A DNA stretch of 35,000 bases from Glandiceps talaboti (GCF_964340395.1 NC_135567.1:5977399-6012398), one strand, 5' to 3'; positions 20,970-34,533 are shown, counted from the stretch's first letter. Translations and numbers: made by a program. Notes: a model not told the origin generated them from the letters alone.

Positions 20970-21980
20970 ATGCTTTGCTTATATATGGCAGCCAGCCAAA
21001 GAATCATACTTTATGACCCATGCAATTAAAGCCCCTTTATATTTCAGGTTGCTTTTTACACAGTTAATACACCAATAAGTGTAGTCTGTACTAGTTGTAG
21101 TAGCAAGATTCAATCTGCCTCTGCTTTGAAATAAAGTTACCCATTTTAATATGACGCGTATCATATGTGTATTCCCTATTCATTGCTATATATGGCAGCT
21201 AGCCAAAGACGGATACTTTATGACCCATGCAATTAAAACCCCTGAATATTTCAGATTGCTTTTTACACAGTTAATACACCAATAAGTGTAGTCTGTACTA
21301 GTGGTAGTAGCAAGATTCAATCTGCCTCTGCTTTGAAATAAAGTTACCCATTTTAATATGACGCGACGTATATCATGTATTCCATATGTATACATTGCTA
21401 TATATGGCAGCTAGCCAAAGACGCATACTTTATGACCCATGCAATTAAAACCCCAGAATATTTCAGGTTGCTTTTTACACAGTTAATACACCAATAAGTG
21501 TAGTCTGTACTAGTTGTAGTAGCAAGATTCAATCTGCCTCAGCTTTGAAATAAAAAATACCCATTTTAATATGACGCCTTATCATGCTTTGCTTTATATA
21601 TGGCAGCCAGCCAAAGAATCATACTTTATGACCCATGCAATTAAAACCCCTTTATATTTCAGGTTGCTTTTTACACAGTTAATACACCAATAAGTGTAGT
21701 CTGTACTAGTTGTAGTAGCAAGATTCAATCTGCCTCTGCTTTGAAATAAAGTTACCCATTTTAATATGACGCGTATCATATGTGTATTCCCTATGTATTG
21801 CTATATATGGCAGCTAGCCAAAGACGGATACTTTATGACCCATGCAATTAAAACCCCTGAATATTCCAGGTTGCTTTTTACACAGTTAATACACCAATAA
21901 GTGTAGTCTGTACTAGTGGTAGTAGCAAGATTCAATCTGCTTCTGCTTTGAAATAAAGTTACCCATTTTAATATGATGCG
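20970..21980. repeat. 615-bp trimeric higher-order repeat
   Basis: Blocks near 20979 and 21594 repeat at 615 bp (three monomers). They include the GCCAGCCAAAGAATC subtype followed by the GACGGATAC subtype. This is half of the 1233-bp unit, probably a deletion derivative. Confidence 0.7.
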
Positions 21981-23504
21981 TATCATATCTATTAATTCCC
22001 TATATATACATTGATATATGGCAGTAAGCAAAGACGCATACTTTATGACCCATGCAATTAAAACCCCTGAATATTTCAGATTGCTTATTGCATAGTTAAT
22101 ACACCAATAAGTGTAGTCTGTACTAGTGGTAGTAGCAAGATTCAATCTGCCTCTGCTTTGAAATAAAGTTACCCATTTTAGAATGACGCGTATCATGTAT
22201 AATTCCGTATGTACACATTGTTATATATGGCAGCTATAGCCAAAGACGCATACTTTATGACCCATGCAATTAAAACCCCTGAATATTTCAGATTGCTTTT
22301 TACACAGTTAATACACCAATAAGTGTAGTCTGTACTAGTGGTAGTAGCAAGATTCAATCTGCCTTTGCTTTGAAATAAAGATACACATTTTAATATGACG
22401 CGTATCATATCTATTAATTCCCTATGTATACATTGATATATATGGCAGTTAGCAAAGACGCATACTTTATGACCCATGCAATTAAAACCCCTGAATATTT
22501 CAGATTGCTTATTGCATAGTTAATACACCAGTCAGTGTAGTCTGTACTAGTGGTAGTAGCAAGATTCAATCTGCCTCTGCTTTGAAATAAAATTACCCAT
22601 TTTAATATGACGCGTATCATGTACAATTCCCTATGATACACATTGTTATATATGGCAGCTATATCCAAAGACGCATACTTTATGACCCATGCCATTAAAA
22701 CCCCTGAATATTTCAGATTGCTTTATACACAGTTAATACACCAATAAGTGTAGTCTGTACTAGTGGTAGTAGCAAGATTCAATCTGCCTCTACTTTGAAA
22801 TAAAGTTAGATACCCATTTTAATGTGACGCGTATCATGTATATTCCCTATGTATACATTGCTATATATGGCATAGCCAAAGACGCATACTTTATGACCCA
22901 TGCCATTAAAACCCCTGAATATTTCAGATTGCTTTTTACACAGTTAATACACCAATAAGTGTAGTCTGTACTAGTGGTAGTAGCAAGATTCAATCTTCCT
23001 GTGCTTTGAAATAACGTTACCCATTTTAATATGACGCGTATCATGTCCTAATACATTGCTATAATATGGCAGCTAGCCAAAGACGCATACTTTATGACCC
23101 ATGCAATTAAAACCCCAGAATATTTCAGGTTGCTTTTTACACAGTTAATACACCAATAAGTGTAGTCTGTACTAGTGTTAGTAGCAAGATTCAATCTGCC
23201 TCTACTTTGAAATAAAGTTACCCATTTTAATATGACGCGTATCATATCCCTATGTATACTTTGTTATATATGGCAGCTACCCAAAGACGCATACTTTATG
23301 ACCCTTGCAATTAAAACCCCTGAATATTTCAGGTTGCTTTTTACACAGTTAATACACCAATAAGTGTAGTCTGTACTAGTTGTAGCAAGATTCAATCTGC
23401 CTCAGCTTTGAAATAAAAAATACCCATTTTAATATGACGCCTTATCATGCTTTGCTTATATATGGCAGCCAGCCAAAGAATCATACTTTATGACCCATGC
23501 AATT

Positions 23505-26500
23505 AAAACCCCTTTATTTCAGGTTGCTTTTTACACAGTTAATACACCAATAAGTGTAGTCTGTACTAGTGGTAGTAGCAAGATTCAATCTGCCTCTGCT
23601 TTGAAATAAAGTTACCCATTTTAATATGATGCGTATCATATCTATTAATTCCCTATATATACATTGATATATGGCAGTAAGCAAAGACGCATACTTTATG
23701 ACCCATGCAATTAAAACCCCTGAATATTTCAGATTGCTTATTGCATAGTTAATACACCAATAAGTGTAGTCTGTACTAGTGGTAGTAGCAAGATTCAATC
23801 TGCCTCTGCTTTGAAATAAAGTTACCCATTTTAGAATGACGCGTATCATGTATAATTCCGTATGTACACATTGTTATATATGGCAGCTATATCCAAAGAC
23901 GCATACTTTATGACCCATGCCATTAAAACCCCTGAATATTTCAGATTGCTTTTTACATAGTTAATACACCAGTCAGTGTAGTCTGTACTAGTGGTAGTAG
24001 CAAGATTCAATCTGCCTTTGCTTTGAAATAAATATACACATTTTAATATGACGCGTATCATATCTATTAATTCCCTATGTATACATTGATATATATGGCA
24101 GTTAGCAAAGACCTATACTTTATGACCCATGCAATTAAAACCCCTGAATATTTCAGATTGCTTATTGCATAGTTAATACACCAATAAGTGTAGTCTGTAC
24201 TAGTGATAGTAGCAAGATTCAATCTGCCTCTGCTTTGAAATAAAGTTACCCATTTTAATATGACGCGTATCATGTATATTCCCTATGTATACATTGCTAT
24301 ATATGGCAGCTAGCCAAAGACGCATACTTTATGACCCATGCAATTAAAACCCCTGAATATATTTCAGGTTGCTTTTTAAACAGTTAATACACCAATAAGT
24401 GTAGTCTGTACTAGTGGTAGTAGCAAGATTCAATCTGCCTTTGCTTTGAAATAAAGATACCCATTTTAATATGACGCATATCATATCTATGAATTCCCTA
24501 TGTATACATATATGGCAGTAATTAGCAAAGACGCATACTTTATGACCCATGCCATTAAAACCCCTGAATATTTCAGATTGCTTTTTACATAGTTAATACA
24601 CCAATAAGTGTAGTCTGTACTAGTGGTAGTAGCAAGATTCAATCTGCCTCTACTTTGAAATAAAGTTACCCATTTTAATATGACGCGACGTATATCATGT
24701 ATTCCATATGTATACATTGCTATATATATGGCAGCTAGCCAAAGACGCATACTTTATGACCCATGCAATTAAAACCCCAGAATATTTCAGGTTGCTTTTT
24801 ACACAGTTAATACACCAATAAGTGTAGTCTGTACTAGTGTTAGTAGCAAGATTCAATCTGCCTCTACTTTGAAATAAAGTTACCCATTTTAATATGACGC
24901 GTATCATATCCCTATGTATACTTTGTTATATATGGCAGCTACCCAAAGACGCATACTTTATGACCCTTGCAATTAAAACCCCTGAATATTTCAGGTTGCT
25001 TTTTACACAGTTAATACACCAATAAGTGTAGTCTGTACTAGTTGTAGTAGCAAGATTCAATCTGCCTCAGCTTTGAAATAAAAAATACCCATTTTAATAT
25101 GACGCCTTATCATGCTTTGCTTATATATGGCAGCCAGCCAAAGAATCATACTTTATGACCCATGCAATTAAAACCCCTTTATTTCAGGTTGCTTTTTACA
25201 CAGTTAATACACCAATAAGTGTAGTCTGTACTAGTTGTAGTAGCAAGATTCAATCTGCCTCTGCTTTGAAATAAAGTTACCCATTTTAATATGACGCGTA
25301 TCATATGTGTATTCCCTATGTATTGCTATATATGGCAGCTAGCCAAAGACGGATACTTTATGACCCATGCAATTAAAACCCCTGAATATTTCAGATTGCT
25401 TTTTACACAGTTAATACACCAATAAGTGTAGTCTGTAATAGTGGTAGTAGCAAGATTCAATCTGCCTCTACTTTGAAATAAAGTTACCCATTTTAATATG
25501 ACGCGACGTATATCATGTATTCCATATTGCTATATATGGCAGCTAGCCAAAGACGCATACTTTATGACCCATGCAATTAAAACCCCTTTATTTCAGGTTG
25601 CTTTTTACACAGTTAATACACCAATAAGTGTAGTCTGTACTAGTGGTAGTAGCAAGATTCAATCTGCCTCTGCTTTGAAATAAAGTTACCCATTTTAATA
25701 TGATGCGTATCATATCTATTAATTCCCTATATATACATTGATATATGGCAGTAAGCAAAGACGCATACTTTATGACCCATGCAATTAAAACCCCTGAATA
25801 TTTCAGATTGCTTATTGCATAGTTAATACACCAATAAGTGTAGTCTGTACTAGTGGTAGTAGCAAGATTCAATCTGCCTCTGCTTTGAAATAAAGTTACC
25901 CATTTTAGAATGACGCGTATCATGTATAATTCCGTATGTACACATTGTTATATATGGCAGCTATATCCAAAGACGCATACTTTATGACCCATGCCATTAA
26001 AACCCCTGAATATTTCAGATTGCTTTTTACATAGTTAATACACCAGTCAGTGTAGTCTGTACTAGTGGTAGTAGCAAGATTCAATCTGCCTTTGCTTTGA
26101 AATAAATATACACATTTTAATATGACGCGTATCATATCTATTAATTCCCTATGTATACATTGATATATATGGCAGTTAGCAAAGACCTATACTTTATGAC
26201 CCATGCAATTAAAACCCCTGAATATTTCAGATTGCTTATTGCATAGTTAATACACCAATAAGTGTAGTCTGTACTAGTGATAGTAGCAAGATTCAATCTG
26301 CCTCTGCTTTGAAATAAAGTTACCCATTTTAATATGACGCGTATCATGTATATTCCCTATGTATACATTGCTATATATGGCAGCTAGCCAAAGACGCATA
26401 CTTTATGACCCATGCAATTAAAACCCCTGAATATATTTCAGGTTGCTTTTTAAACAGTTAATACACCAATAAGTGTAGTCTGTACTAGTGGTAGTAGCAA

Positions 26501-27655
26501 GATTCAATCTGCCTTTGCTTTGAAATAAAGATACCCATTTTAATATGACGCATATCATATCTATGAATTCCCTATGTATACATATATGGCAGTAATTAGC
26601 AAAGACGCATACTTTATGACCCATGCCATTAAAACCCCTGAATATTTCAGATTGCTTTTTACATAGTTAATACACCAATAAGTGTAGTCTGTACTAGTGG
26701 TAGTAGCAAGATTCAATCTGCCTCTACTTTGAAATAAAGTTACCCATTTTAATATGACGCGACGTATATCATGTATTCCATATGTATACATTGCTATATA
26801 TATGGCAGCTAGCCAAAGACGCATACTTTATGACCCATGCAATTAAAACCCCAGAATATTTCAGGTTGCTTTTTACACAGTTAATACACCAATAAGTGTA
26901 GTCTGTACTAGTGTTAGTAGCAAGATTCAATCTGCCTCTACTTTGAAATAAAGTTACCCATTTTAATATGACGCGTATCATATCCCTATGTATACTTTGT
27001 TATATATGGCAGCTACCCAAAGACGCATACTTTATGACCCTTGCAATTAAAACCCCTGAATATTTCAGGTTGCTTTTTACACAGTTAATACACCAATAAG
27101 TGTAGTCTGTACTAGTTGTAGTAGCAAGATTCAATCTGCCTCAGCTTTGAAATAAAAAATACCCATTTTAATATGACGCCTTATCATGCTTTGCTTATAT
27201 ATGGCAGCCAGCCAAAGAATCATACTTTATGACCCATGCAATTAAAACCCCTTTATTTCAGGTTGCTTTTTACACAGTTAATACACCAATAAGTGTAGTC
27301 TGTACTAGTTGTAGTAGCAAGATTCAATCTGCCTCTGCTTTGAAATAAAGTTACCCATTTTAATATGACGCGTATCATATGTGTATTCCCTATGTATTGC
27401 TATATATGGCAGCTAGCCAAAGACGGATACTTTATGACCCATGCAATTAAAACCCCTGAATATTTCAGATTGCTTTTTACACAGTTAATACACCAATAAG
27501 TGTAGTCTGTAATAGTGGTAGTAGCAAGATTCAATCTGCCTCTACTTTGAAATAAAGTTACCCATTTTAATATGACGCGACGTATATCATGTATTCCATA
27601 TTGCTATATATGGCAGCTAGCCAAAGACGCATACTTTATGACCCATGCAATTAAA
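23505..27655. repeat. 2074-bp decameric duplication (two copies)
   Basis: About 23505-25578 is repeated at 25579-27655 with a constant offset of 2074 bp. All ten monomers keep order, and shared private variants recur, for example CTGAATATATTTCAGG (24353/26427), TGCTATATATATGG (24718/26792), and the shortened CATGTATTCCATATTGC linker in both copies. I saw no difference across the stretches compared, so the duplication is young or an assembly artefact. Confidence 0.88.
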
Positions 27656-28597
27656 ACCCCAGAATATTTCAGGTTGCTTTTTACACAGTTAATACACCAA
27701 TAAGTGTAGTCTGTACTAGTTGTAGTAGCAAGATTCAATCTGCCTCAGCTTTGAAATAAAAAATACCCATTTTAATATGACGCCTTATCATGCTTTGCTT
27801 TATATATGGCAGCCAGCCAAAGAATCATACTTTATGACCCATGCAATTAAAACCCCTTTATATTTCAGGTTGCTTTTTACACAGTTAATACACCAATAAG
27901 TGTAGTCTGTACTAGTTGTAGTAGCAAGATTCAATCTGCCTCTGCTTTGAAATAAAGTTACCCATTTTAATATGACGCGTATCATATGTGTATTCCCTAT
28001 GTATTGCTATATATGGCAGCTAGCCAAAGACGGATACTTTATGACCCATGCAATTAAAACCCCTGAATATTTCAGGTTGCTTTTTACACAGTTAATACAC
28101 CAATAAGTGTAGTCTGTACTAGTGGTAGTAGCAAGATTCAATCTCCTTCTGCTTTGAAATAAAGATACCCATTTTAATATGACGCCTTATCATATGCATT
28201 ATGCTTTATATATGGCAGCTAGCCAAAGACGCATACTTTATGACCCATGCCATTAAAACCCCTGAATATTTCAGATTGCTTTTTACATAGTTAATACACC
28301 AATCAGTGTAGTCTGTACTAGTGGTAGTAGCAAGATTCAATCTGCCTCTGCTTTGAAATAAAGTTACCCATTTTAATATGATGCGTATCATATCTATTAA
28401 TTCCCTATATATACATTGATATATGGCAGTAAGCAAAGACGCATACTTTATGACCCATGCAATTAAAACCCCTGAATATTTCAGATTGCTTATTGCATAG
28501 TTAATACACCAATAAGTGTAGTCTGTACTAGTGGTAGTAGCAAGATTCAATCTGCCTCTGCTTTGAAATAAAGTTACCCATTTTAGAATGACGCGTA

Positions 28598-30725
28598 TCA
28601 TGTATAATTCCGTATGTACACATTGTTATATATGGCAGCTATAGCCAAAGACGCATACTTTATGACCCATGCAATTAAAACCCCTGAATATTTCAGATTC
28701 CTTCTTACACAGTTAATACACCAATAAGTGTAGTCTGTACTAGTGGTAGTAGCAAGATTCAATCTGCCTCTGCTTTGAAATAAAGATACACATTTTAATA
28801 TGACGCGTATCATATCTATTAATTCCCTATGTATACATTGATATATATGGCAGTTAGCAAAGACGCATACTTTATGACCCATGCAATTAAAACCCCTGAA
28901 TATTTCAGATTGCTTATTGCATAGTTAATACACCAGTCAGTGTAGTCTGTACTAGTGGTAGTAGCAAGATTCAATCTGCCTCTGCTTTGAAATAAAATTA
29001 CCCATTTTAATATGACGCGTATCATGTACAATTCCCTATGATACGTACATTGTTATATATGGCAGCTATATCCAAAGACGCATACTTTATGACCCATGCC
29101 ATTAAAACCCCTGAATATTTCAGATTGCTTTATACACAGTTAATACACCAATAAGTGTAGTCTGTACTAGTGGTAGTAGCAAGATTCAATCTGCCTCTGC
29201 TTTGAAATAAAATTACCCATTTTAATATGACGCGTATCATGTACAATTCCCTATGATACACATTGTTATATATGGCAGCTATATCCAAAGACGCATACTT
29301 TATGACCCATGCCATTAAAACCCCTGAATATTTCAGATTGCTTTATACACAGTTAATACACCAATAAGTGTAGTCTGTACTAGTGGTAGTAGCAAGATTC
29401 AATCTGCCTCTGCTTTGAAATAAAGTTAGATACCCATTTTAATGTGACGCGTATCATGTATATTCCCTATGTATACATTGCTATATATGGCATAGCCAAA
29501 GACGCATACTTTATGACCCATGCCATTAAAACCCCTGAATATTTCAGATTGCTTATTGCATAGTTAATACACCAATAAGTGTAGTCTGTACTAGTGGTAG
29601 TAGCAAGATTCAATCTGCCTCTGCTTTGAAATAAAGTTACCCATTTTAGAATGACGCGTATCATGTATAATTCCGTATGTACACATTGTTATATATGGCA
29701 GCTATAGCCAAAGACGCATACTTTATGACCCATGCAATTAAAACCCCTGAATATTTCAGATTGCTTCTTACACAGTTAATACACCAATAAGTGTAGTCTG
29801 TACTAGTGGTAGTAGCAAGATTCAATCTGCCTCTGCTTTGAAATAAAGATACACATTTTAATATGACGCGTATCATATCTATTAATTCCCTATGTATACA
29901 TTGATATATATGGCAGTTAGCAAAGACGCATACTTTATGACCCATGCAATTAAAACCCCTGAATATTTCAGATTGCTTATTGCATAGTTAATACACCAGT
30001 CAGTGTAGTCTGTACTAGTGGTAGTAGCAAGATTCAATCTGCCTCTGCTTTGAAATAAAATTACCCATTTTAATATGACGCGTATCATGTACAATTCCCT
30101 ATGATACACATTGTTATATATGGCAGCTATATCCAAAGACGCATACTTTATGACCCATGCCATTAAAACCCCTGAATATTTCAGATTGCTTTATACACAG
30201 TTAATACACCAATAAGTGTAGTCTGTACTAGTGGTAGTAGCAAGATTCAATCTGCCTCTGCTTTGAAATAAAATTACCCATTTTAATATGACGCGTATCA
30301 TGTACAATTCCCTATGATACACATTGTTATATATGGCAGCTATATCCAAAGACGCATACTTTATGACCCATGCCATTAAAACCCCTGAATATTTCAGATT
30401 GCTTTATACACAGTTAATACACCAATAAGTGTAGTCTGTACTAGTGGTAGTAGCAAGATTCAATCTGCCTCTGCTTTGAAATAAAGTTAGATACCCATTT
30501 TAATGTGACGCGTATCATGTATATTCCCTATGTATACATTGCTATATATGGCATAGCCAAAGACGCATACTTTATGACCCATGCCATTAAAACCCCTGAA
30601 TATTTCAGATTGCTTTTTACACAGTTAATACACCAATAAGTGTAGTCTGTACTAGTGGTAGTAGCAAGATTCAATCTTCCTGTGCTTTGAAATAACGTTA
30701 CCCATTTTAATATGACGCGTATCAT
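28598..30725. repeat. 1062-bp pentameric higher-order repeat (two copies)
   Basis: Blocks at about 28598 and 29661 repeat at 1061-1063 bp (five monomers). They share AGAATGACGCG, GTACAATTCCCTATGATAC, TTTATACACAG and AAAGTTAGATACCC variants. A 2-bp length change (GATACGTACATTG versus GATACACATTG near 29041) distinguishes them. Confidence 0.85.
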
Positions 30726-33619
30726 GTCCTAATACATTGCTATAATATGGCAGCTAGCCAAAGACGCATACTTTATGACCCATGCAATTAAAACCCCAGA
30801 ATATTTCAGGTTGCTTTTTACACAGTTAATACACCAATAAGTGTAGTCTGTACTAGTGTTAGTAGCAAGATTCATCTGCCTCTACTTTGAAATAAAGTTA
30901 CCCATTTTAATATGACGCGTATCATATCCCTATGTATACTTTGTTATATATGGCAGCTACCCAAAGACGCATACTTTATGACCCTTGCAATTAAAACCCC
31001 TGAATATTTCAGGTTGCTTTTTACACAGTTAATACACCAATAAGTGTAGTCTGTACTAGTTGTAGTAGCAAGATTCAATCTGCCTCAGCTTTGAAATAAA
31101 AAATACCCATTTTAATATGACGCCTTCATGCTTTGCTTATATATGGCAGCCAGCCAAAGAATCATACTTTATGACCCATGCAATTAAAACCCCTTTATTT
31201 CAGGTTGCTTTTTACACAGTTAATACACCAATAAGTGTAGTCTGTACTAGTTGTAGTAGCAAGATTCAATCTGCCTCTGCTTTGAAATAAAGTTACCCAT
31301 TTTAATATGACGCGTATCATATGTGTATTCCCTATGTATTGCTATATATGGCAGCTAGCCAAAGACGGATACTTTATGACCCATGCAATTAAAACCCCTG
31401 AATATTTCAGATTGCTTTTTACACAGTTAATACACCAATAAGTGTAGTCTGTAATAGTGGTAGTAGCAAGATTCAATCTGCCTCTACTTTGAAATAAAGT
31501 TACCCATTTTAATATGACGCGACGTATATCATGTATTCCATATGTATACATTGCTATATATGGCAGCTAGCCAAAGACGCATACTTTATGACCCATGCAA
31601 TTAAAACCCCAGAATATTTCAGGTTGCTTTTTACACAGTTAATACACCAATAAGTGTAGTCTGTACTAGTTGTAGTAGCAAGATTCAATCTGCCTCAGCT
31701 TTGAAATAAAAAATACCCATTTTAATATGACGCCTTATCATGCTTTGCTTTATATATGGCAGCCAGCCAAAGAATCATACTTTATGACCCATGCAATTAA
31801 AACCCCTTTATATTTCAGGTTGCTTTTTACACAGTTAATACACCAATAAGTGTAGTCTGTACTAGTGGTAGTAGCAAGATTCAATCTGCTTCTGCTTTGA
31901 AATAAAGATACCCATTTTAATATGACGCCTTATCATATGCATTATTCTTTATATATGGCAGCTAGCCAAAGACGCATACTTTATGACCTATGCCATTAAA
32001 ACCCCTGAATATTTCAGATTGCTTTTTACATAGTTAATACACCAATCAGTGTAGTCTGTACTAGTGGTAGTAGCAAGATTCAATCTGCCTCTGCTTTGAA
32101 ATAAAGTTACCCATTTTAATATGATGCGTATCATATCTATTAATTCCCTATATATACATTGATATATGGCAGTAAGCAAAGACGCATACTTTATGACCCA
32201 TGCAATTAAAACCCCTGAATATTTCAGATTGCTTATTGCATAGTTAATACACCAATAAGTGTAGTCTGTACTAGTGGTAGTAGCAAGATTCAATCTGCCT
32301 CTGCTTTGAAATAAAGTTACCCATTTTAGAATGACGCGTATCATGTATAATTCCGTATGTACACATTGTTATATATGGCAGCTATAGCCAAAGACGCATA
32401 CTTTATGACCCATGCAATTAAAACCCCTGAATATTTCAGATTGCTTTTTACACAGTTAATACACCAATAAGTGTAGTCTGTACTAGTGGTAGTAGCAAGA
32501 TTCAATCTGCCTTTGCTTTGAAATAAAGATACACATTTTAATATGACGCGTATCATATCTATTAATTCCCTATGTATACATTGATATATATGGCAGTTAG
32601 CAAAGACGCATACTTTATGACCCATGCAATTAAAACCCCTGAATATTTCAGATTGCTTATTGCATAGTTAATACACCAGTCAGTGTAGTCTGTACTAGTG
32701 GTAGTAGCAAGATTCAATCTGCCTCTGCTTTGAAATAAAATTACCCATTTTAATATGACGCGTATCATGTACAATTCCCTATGATACACATTGTTATATA
32801 TGGCAGCTATATCCAAAGACGCATACTTTATGACCCATGCCATTAAAACCCCTGAATATTTCAGATTGCTTTATACACAGTTAATACACCAATAAGTGTA
32901 GTCTGTACTAGTGGTAGTAGCAAGATTTAATCTGCTTCTGCTTTGAAATAAAGATATCCATTTTAATATGACGCCTTATAATTTTAATGCATTGCTATAT
33001 ATGGTAGCCAGCCAAAGACGCATACTTTATGACCCATGCAATTAAAACCCCTGAATATTTCAGATTGCTTTTTACACAGTTAATACACCAATAAGTGTAG
33101 TCTGTACTAGTTGTAGTTGCAAGATTCAATCTGCCTCTGCTTTGAAATAAATTTACCCATTTTAATATGACGCGTATCATATGTATTAATTCCCTAATAC
33201 ATTCAATTTGCTATATATGGCAGCTAGCCAAAGATGCATACTTTATGACCCATGCAATTAAAACCCCTGAATATTTCAGATTGCTTTTTAAACATTTAAT
33301 ACACAAATAAGTGTAGTCTGTACTAGTGGTAGTAACAAGATTCAATCTGCCTCTGCTTTGAAATAAAGTTTTAATATGACGCGTATCATATCTGTGTATT
33401 CCCTATGTATTGCTATATATGGCAGCTAGCCAAAGACGCATACTTTATGACCCATGCAATTAAAACCCCTGAATATTTCAGATTGCTTTTTACACAGTTA
33501 ATACACCAATAAGTGTAGTCTGTACTAGTGGTAGTAGCAAGATTGAATCTGCCTCTGCTTCGAAATAAAGATATTCATTCCATGCTAAGTTCAGCACGTG
33601 TTCTCACTATTTCTACCTT

Positions 33620-33632
33620 TGACCTTTGACCT
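33620..33632 (-). promoter_or_regulatory. DR1-like nuclear receptor element
   Basis: TGACCTTTGACCT is, on the minus strand, AGGTCAAAGGTCA: two perfect AGGTCA half-sites with one spacer base. It fits the DR1 class bound by HNF4 or RXR heterodimers in animals. No target gene is visible nearby. Confidence 0.4.
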
Positions 33633-33789
33633 TAAATTCCTGTAACACGTATATATGTCGATTGGCAATGTACCCTGAACATTTCATGAGCATACATTGA
33701 CAATAAAGTATATTTTTGATGTCCTATCTTGGGTATTGAACATTGCTCAAAAATGCGCCAAACAAGAGGACTTTTGTACGTAAATGTGG

Positions 33790-33803
33790 TCACTAGGGGG
33801 CGC
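33790..33803 (+). promoter_or_regulatory. CTCF-like core motif
   Basis: TCACTAGGGGGCGC matches the CTCF core CCASYAGRKGGCRS at all but the first base. It sits about 215 bp beyond the end of the satellite. Binding is not shown by sequence alone, and the motif may belong to a dispersed repeat. Confidence 0.35.
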
Positions 33804-34162
33804 ATTTTTATTCAAAATAGGCTAATTTTGTACCTTTCTGATTAAATTTTTTGATTTTTTTTATATTGGACTACTCATGTCAGAAAGCTTGACTAACAGT
33901 ATACATGTCATGTTCTCATCATTAATTTTAATATGTTTTTTTAATTTAATTTTTTGTCACATTTCCTTAACATGGGAGCTTATGGGGGAAAGTAAATTTA
34001 ATTTTTAAAAGGCATATTTGTATGGAATTTCATGCGGTTTTTTGTGCTGACCTACTCGTATTAATGTTCATGATTCAGATAATGAATATTAAGTCTGAGT
34101 CTATTGCATAAATATGATTTCTGGTGTTCATTTTTGTTCAATTTGGGAGCCATTCACAGGTA

Positions 34163-34351
34163 ATACGGCGTCATATTAAAATGGGTATCTTTTTTTCAAA
34201 GCAGAGGTAGATTGAATCTTGCTACTACTACTAGTACAGACTACACTTATTGATATATTAACTGTGAAAATAGCAACCTGAAATATACATGGGTTTTAAT
34301 TGCACAGGCCTTATACTATGCATCTTCGACCTGCTATAGCAATACATACTA
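34163..34351 (-). repeat. Isolated inverted satellite monomer
   Basis: One nearly full monomer is on the opposite strand to the array. It reads GGCGTCATATTAAAATGGGT, GAAGCAG-region GCAGAGGTAGATTGAATC, CTACTAGTACAGACTACACT, AACTGTG, GCAACCTGAAATATACATGG, GTTTTAATTGCA, then a more diverged GGCCTTATACTATGCATCTT and TATAGCAATACATA. It carries several indels and substitutions, so it is older than or isolated from the homogenised array. Confidence 0.85.
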
Positions 34352-34533
34352 TATGTCATTTCATACATCTCGTATCAGTACTTACAGAGGTCCTAGACAC
34401 AATGTGATTCCTGTTTTGAAGAAGCATCCATGCAATGTTTTACCAACCAGAACAATTTACTATTTAAACAAGAAACAAAAATTTGGGAGGGGTAACACAT
34501 GTGCCTATATTCCACCATTGTTAAGTATGGGCG

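Larger units (their letters stand above)
15621..33575. repeat. Satellite array, right part (~87 monomers)
   Basis: This is the same monomer and orientation as 6268-10873. I counted 87 GTAGTCTGTA blocks. Several monomer subtypes alternate. One has GCCAGCCAAAGAATCATAC and CCCCTTTATATTTCAGG. One has TTGCTTATTGCATAG. One has CACCAGTCAGTG. One has GACGCGACGTATATC. Almost every monomer keeps ACTAGT, and most keep ACGCGT. The last three or four monomers are more diverged (for example AACATTTAATACACAAATAAG, a shortened AAAGTTTTAATATG, and CTTCGAAATAAAG), as expected at an array edge. The array ends at about 33575. Confidence 0.97.
33576..34162. other. Non-satellite AT-rich flank
   Basis: Array sequence stops at about 33575. 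The following 590 bp is AT-rich with long T tracts. It has no open frame of note and no tandem repeat. It contains the DR1-like and CTCF-like motifs listed separately. Confidence 0.5.

Noticed and set aside
6463-33180. Repeated minus-strand open frames of 61-139 codons, one per satellite monomer, starting MIRVILKW
   Set aside because: They recur because the monomer recurs. Differences between copies are often amino-acid changing (C/Y, V/A, K/I, S/K, A/P), and longer frames arise only where linker lengths happen to keep phase. There is no sign of coding constraint.
6268-33575. CRISPR-like array because of regular repeats
   Set aside because: The repeats are about 207 bp with no unique spacers. 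Variation is that of a eukaryotic satellite.
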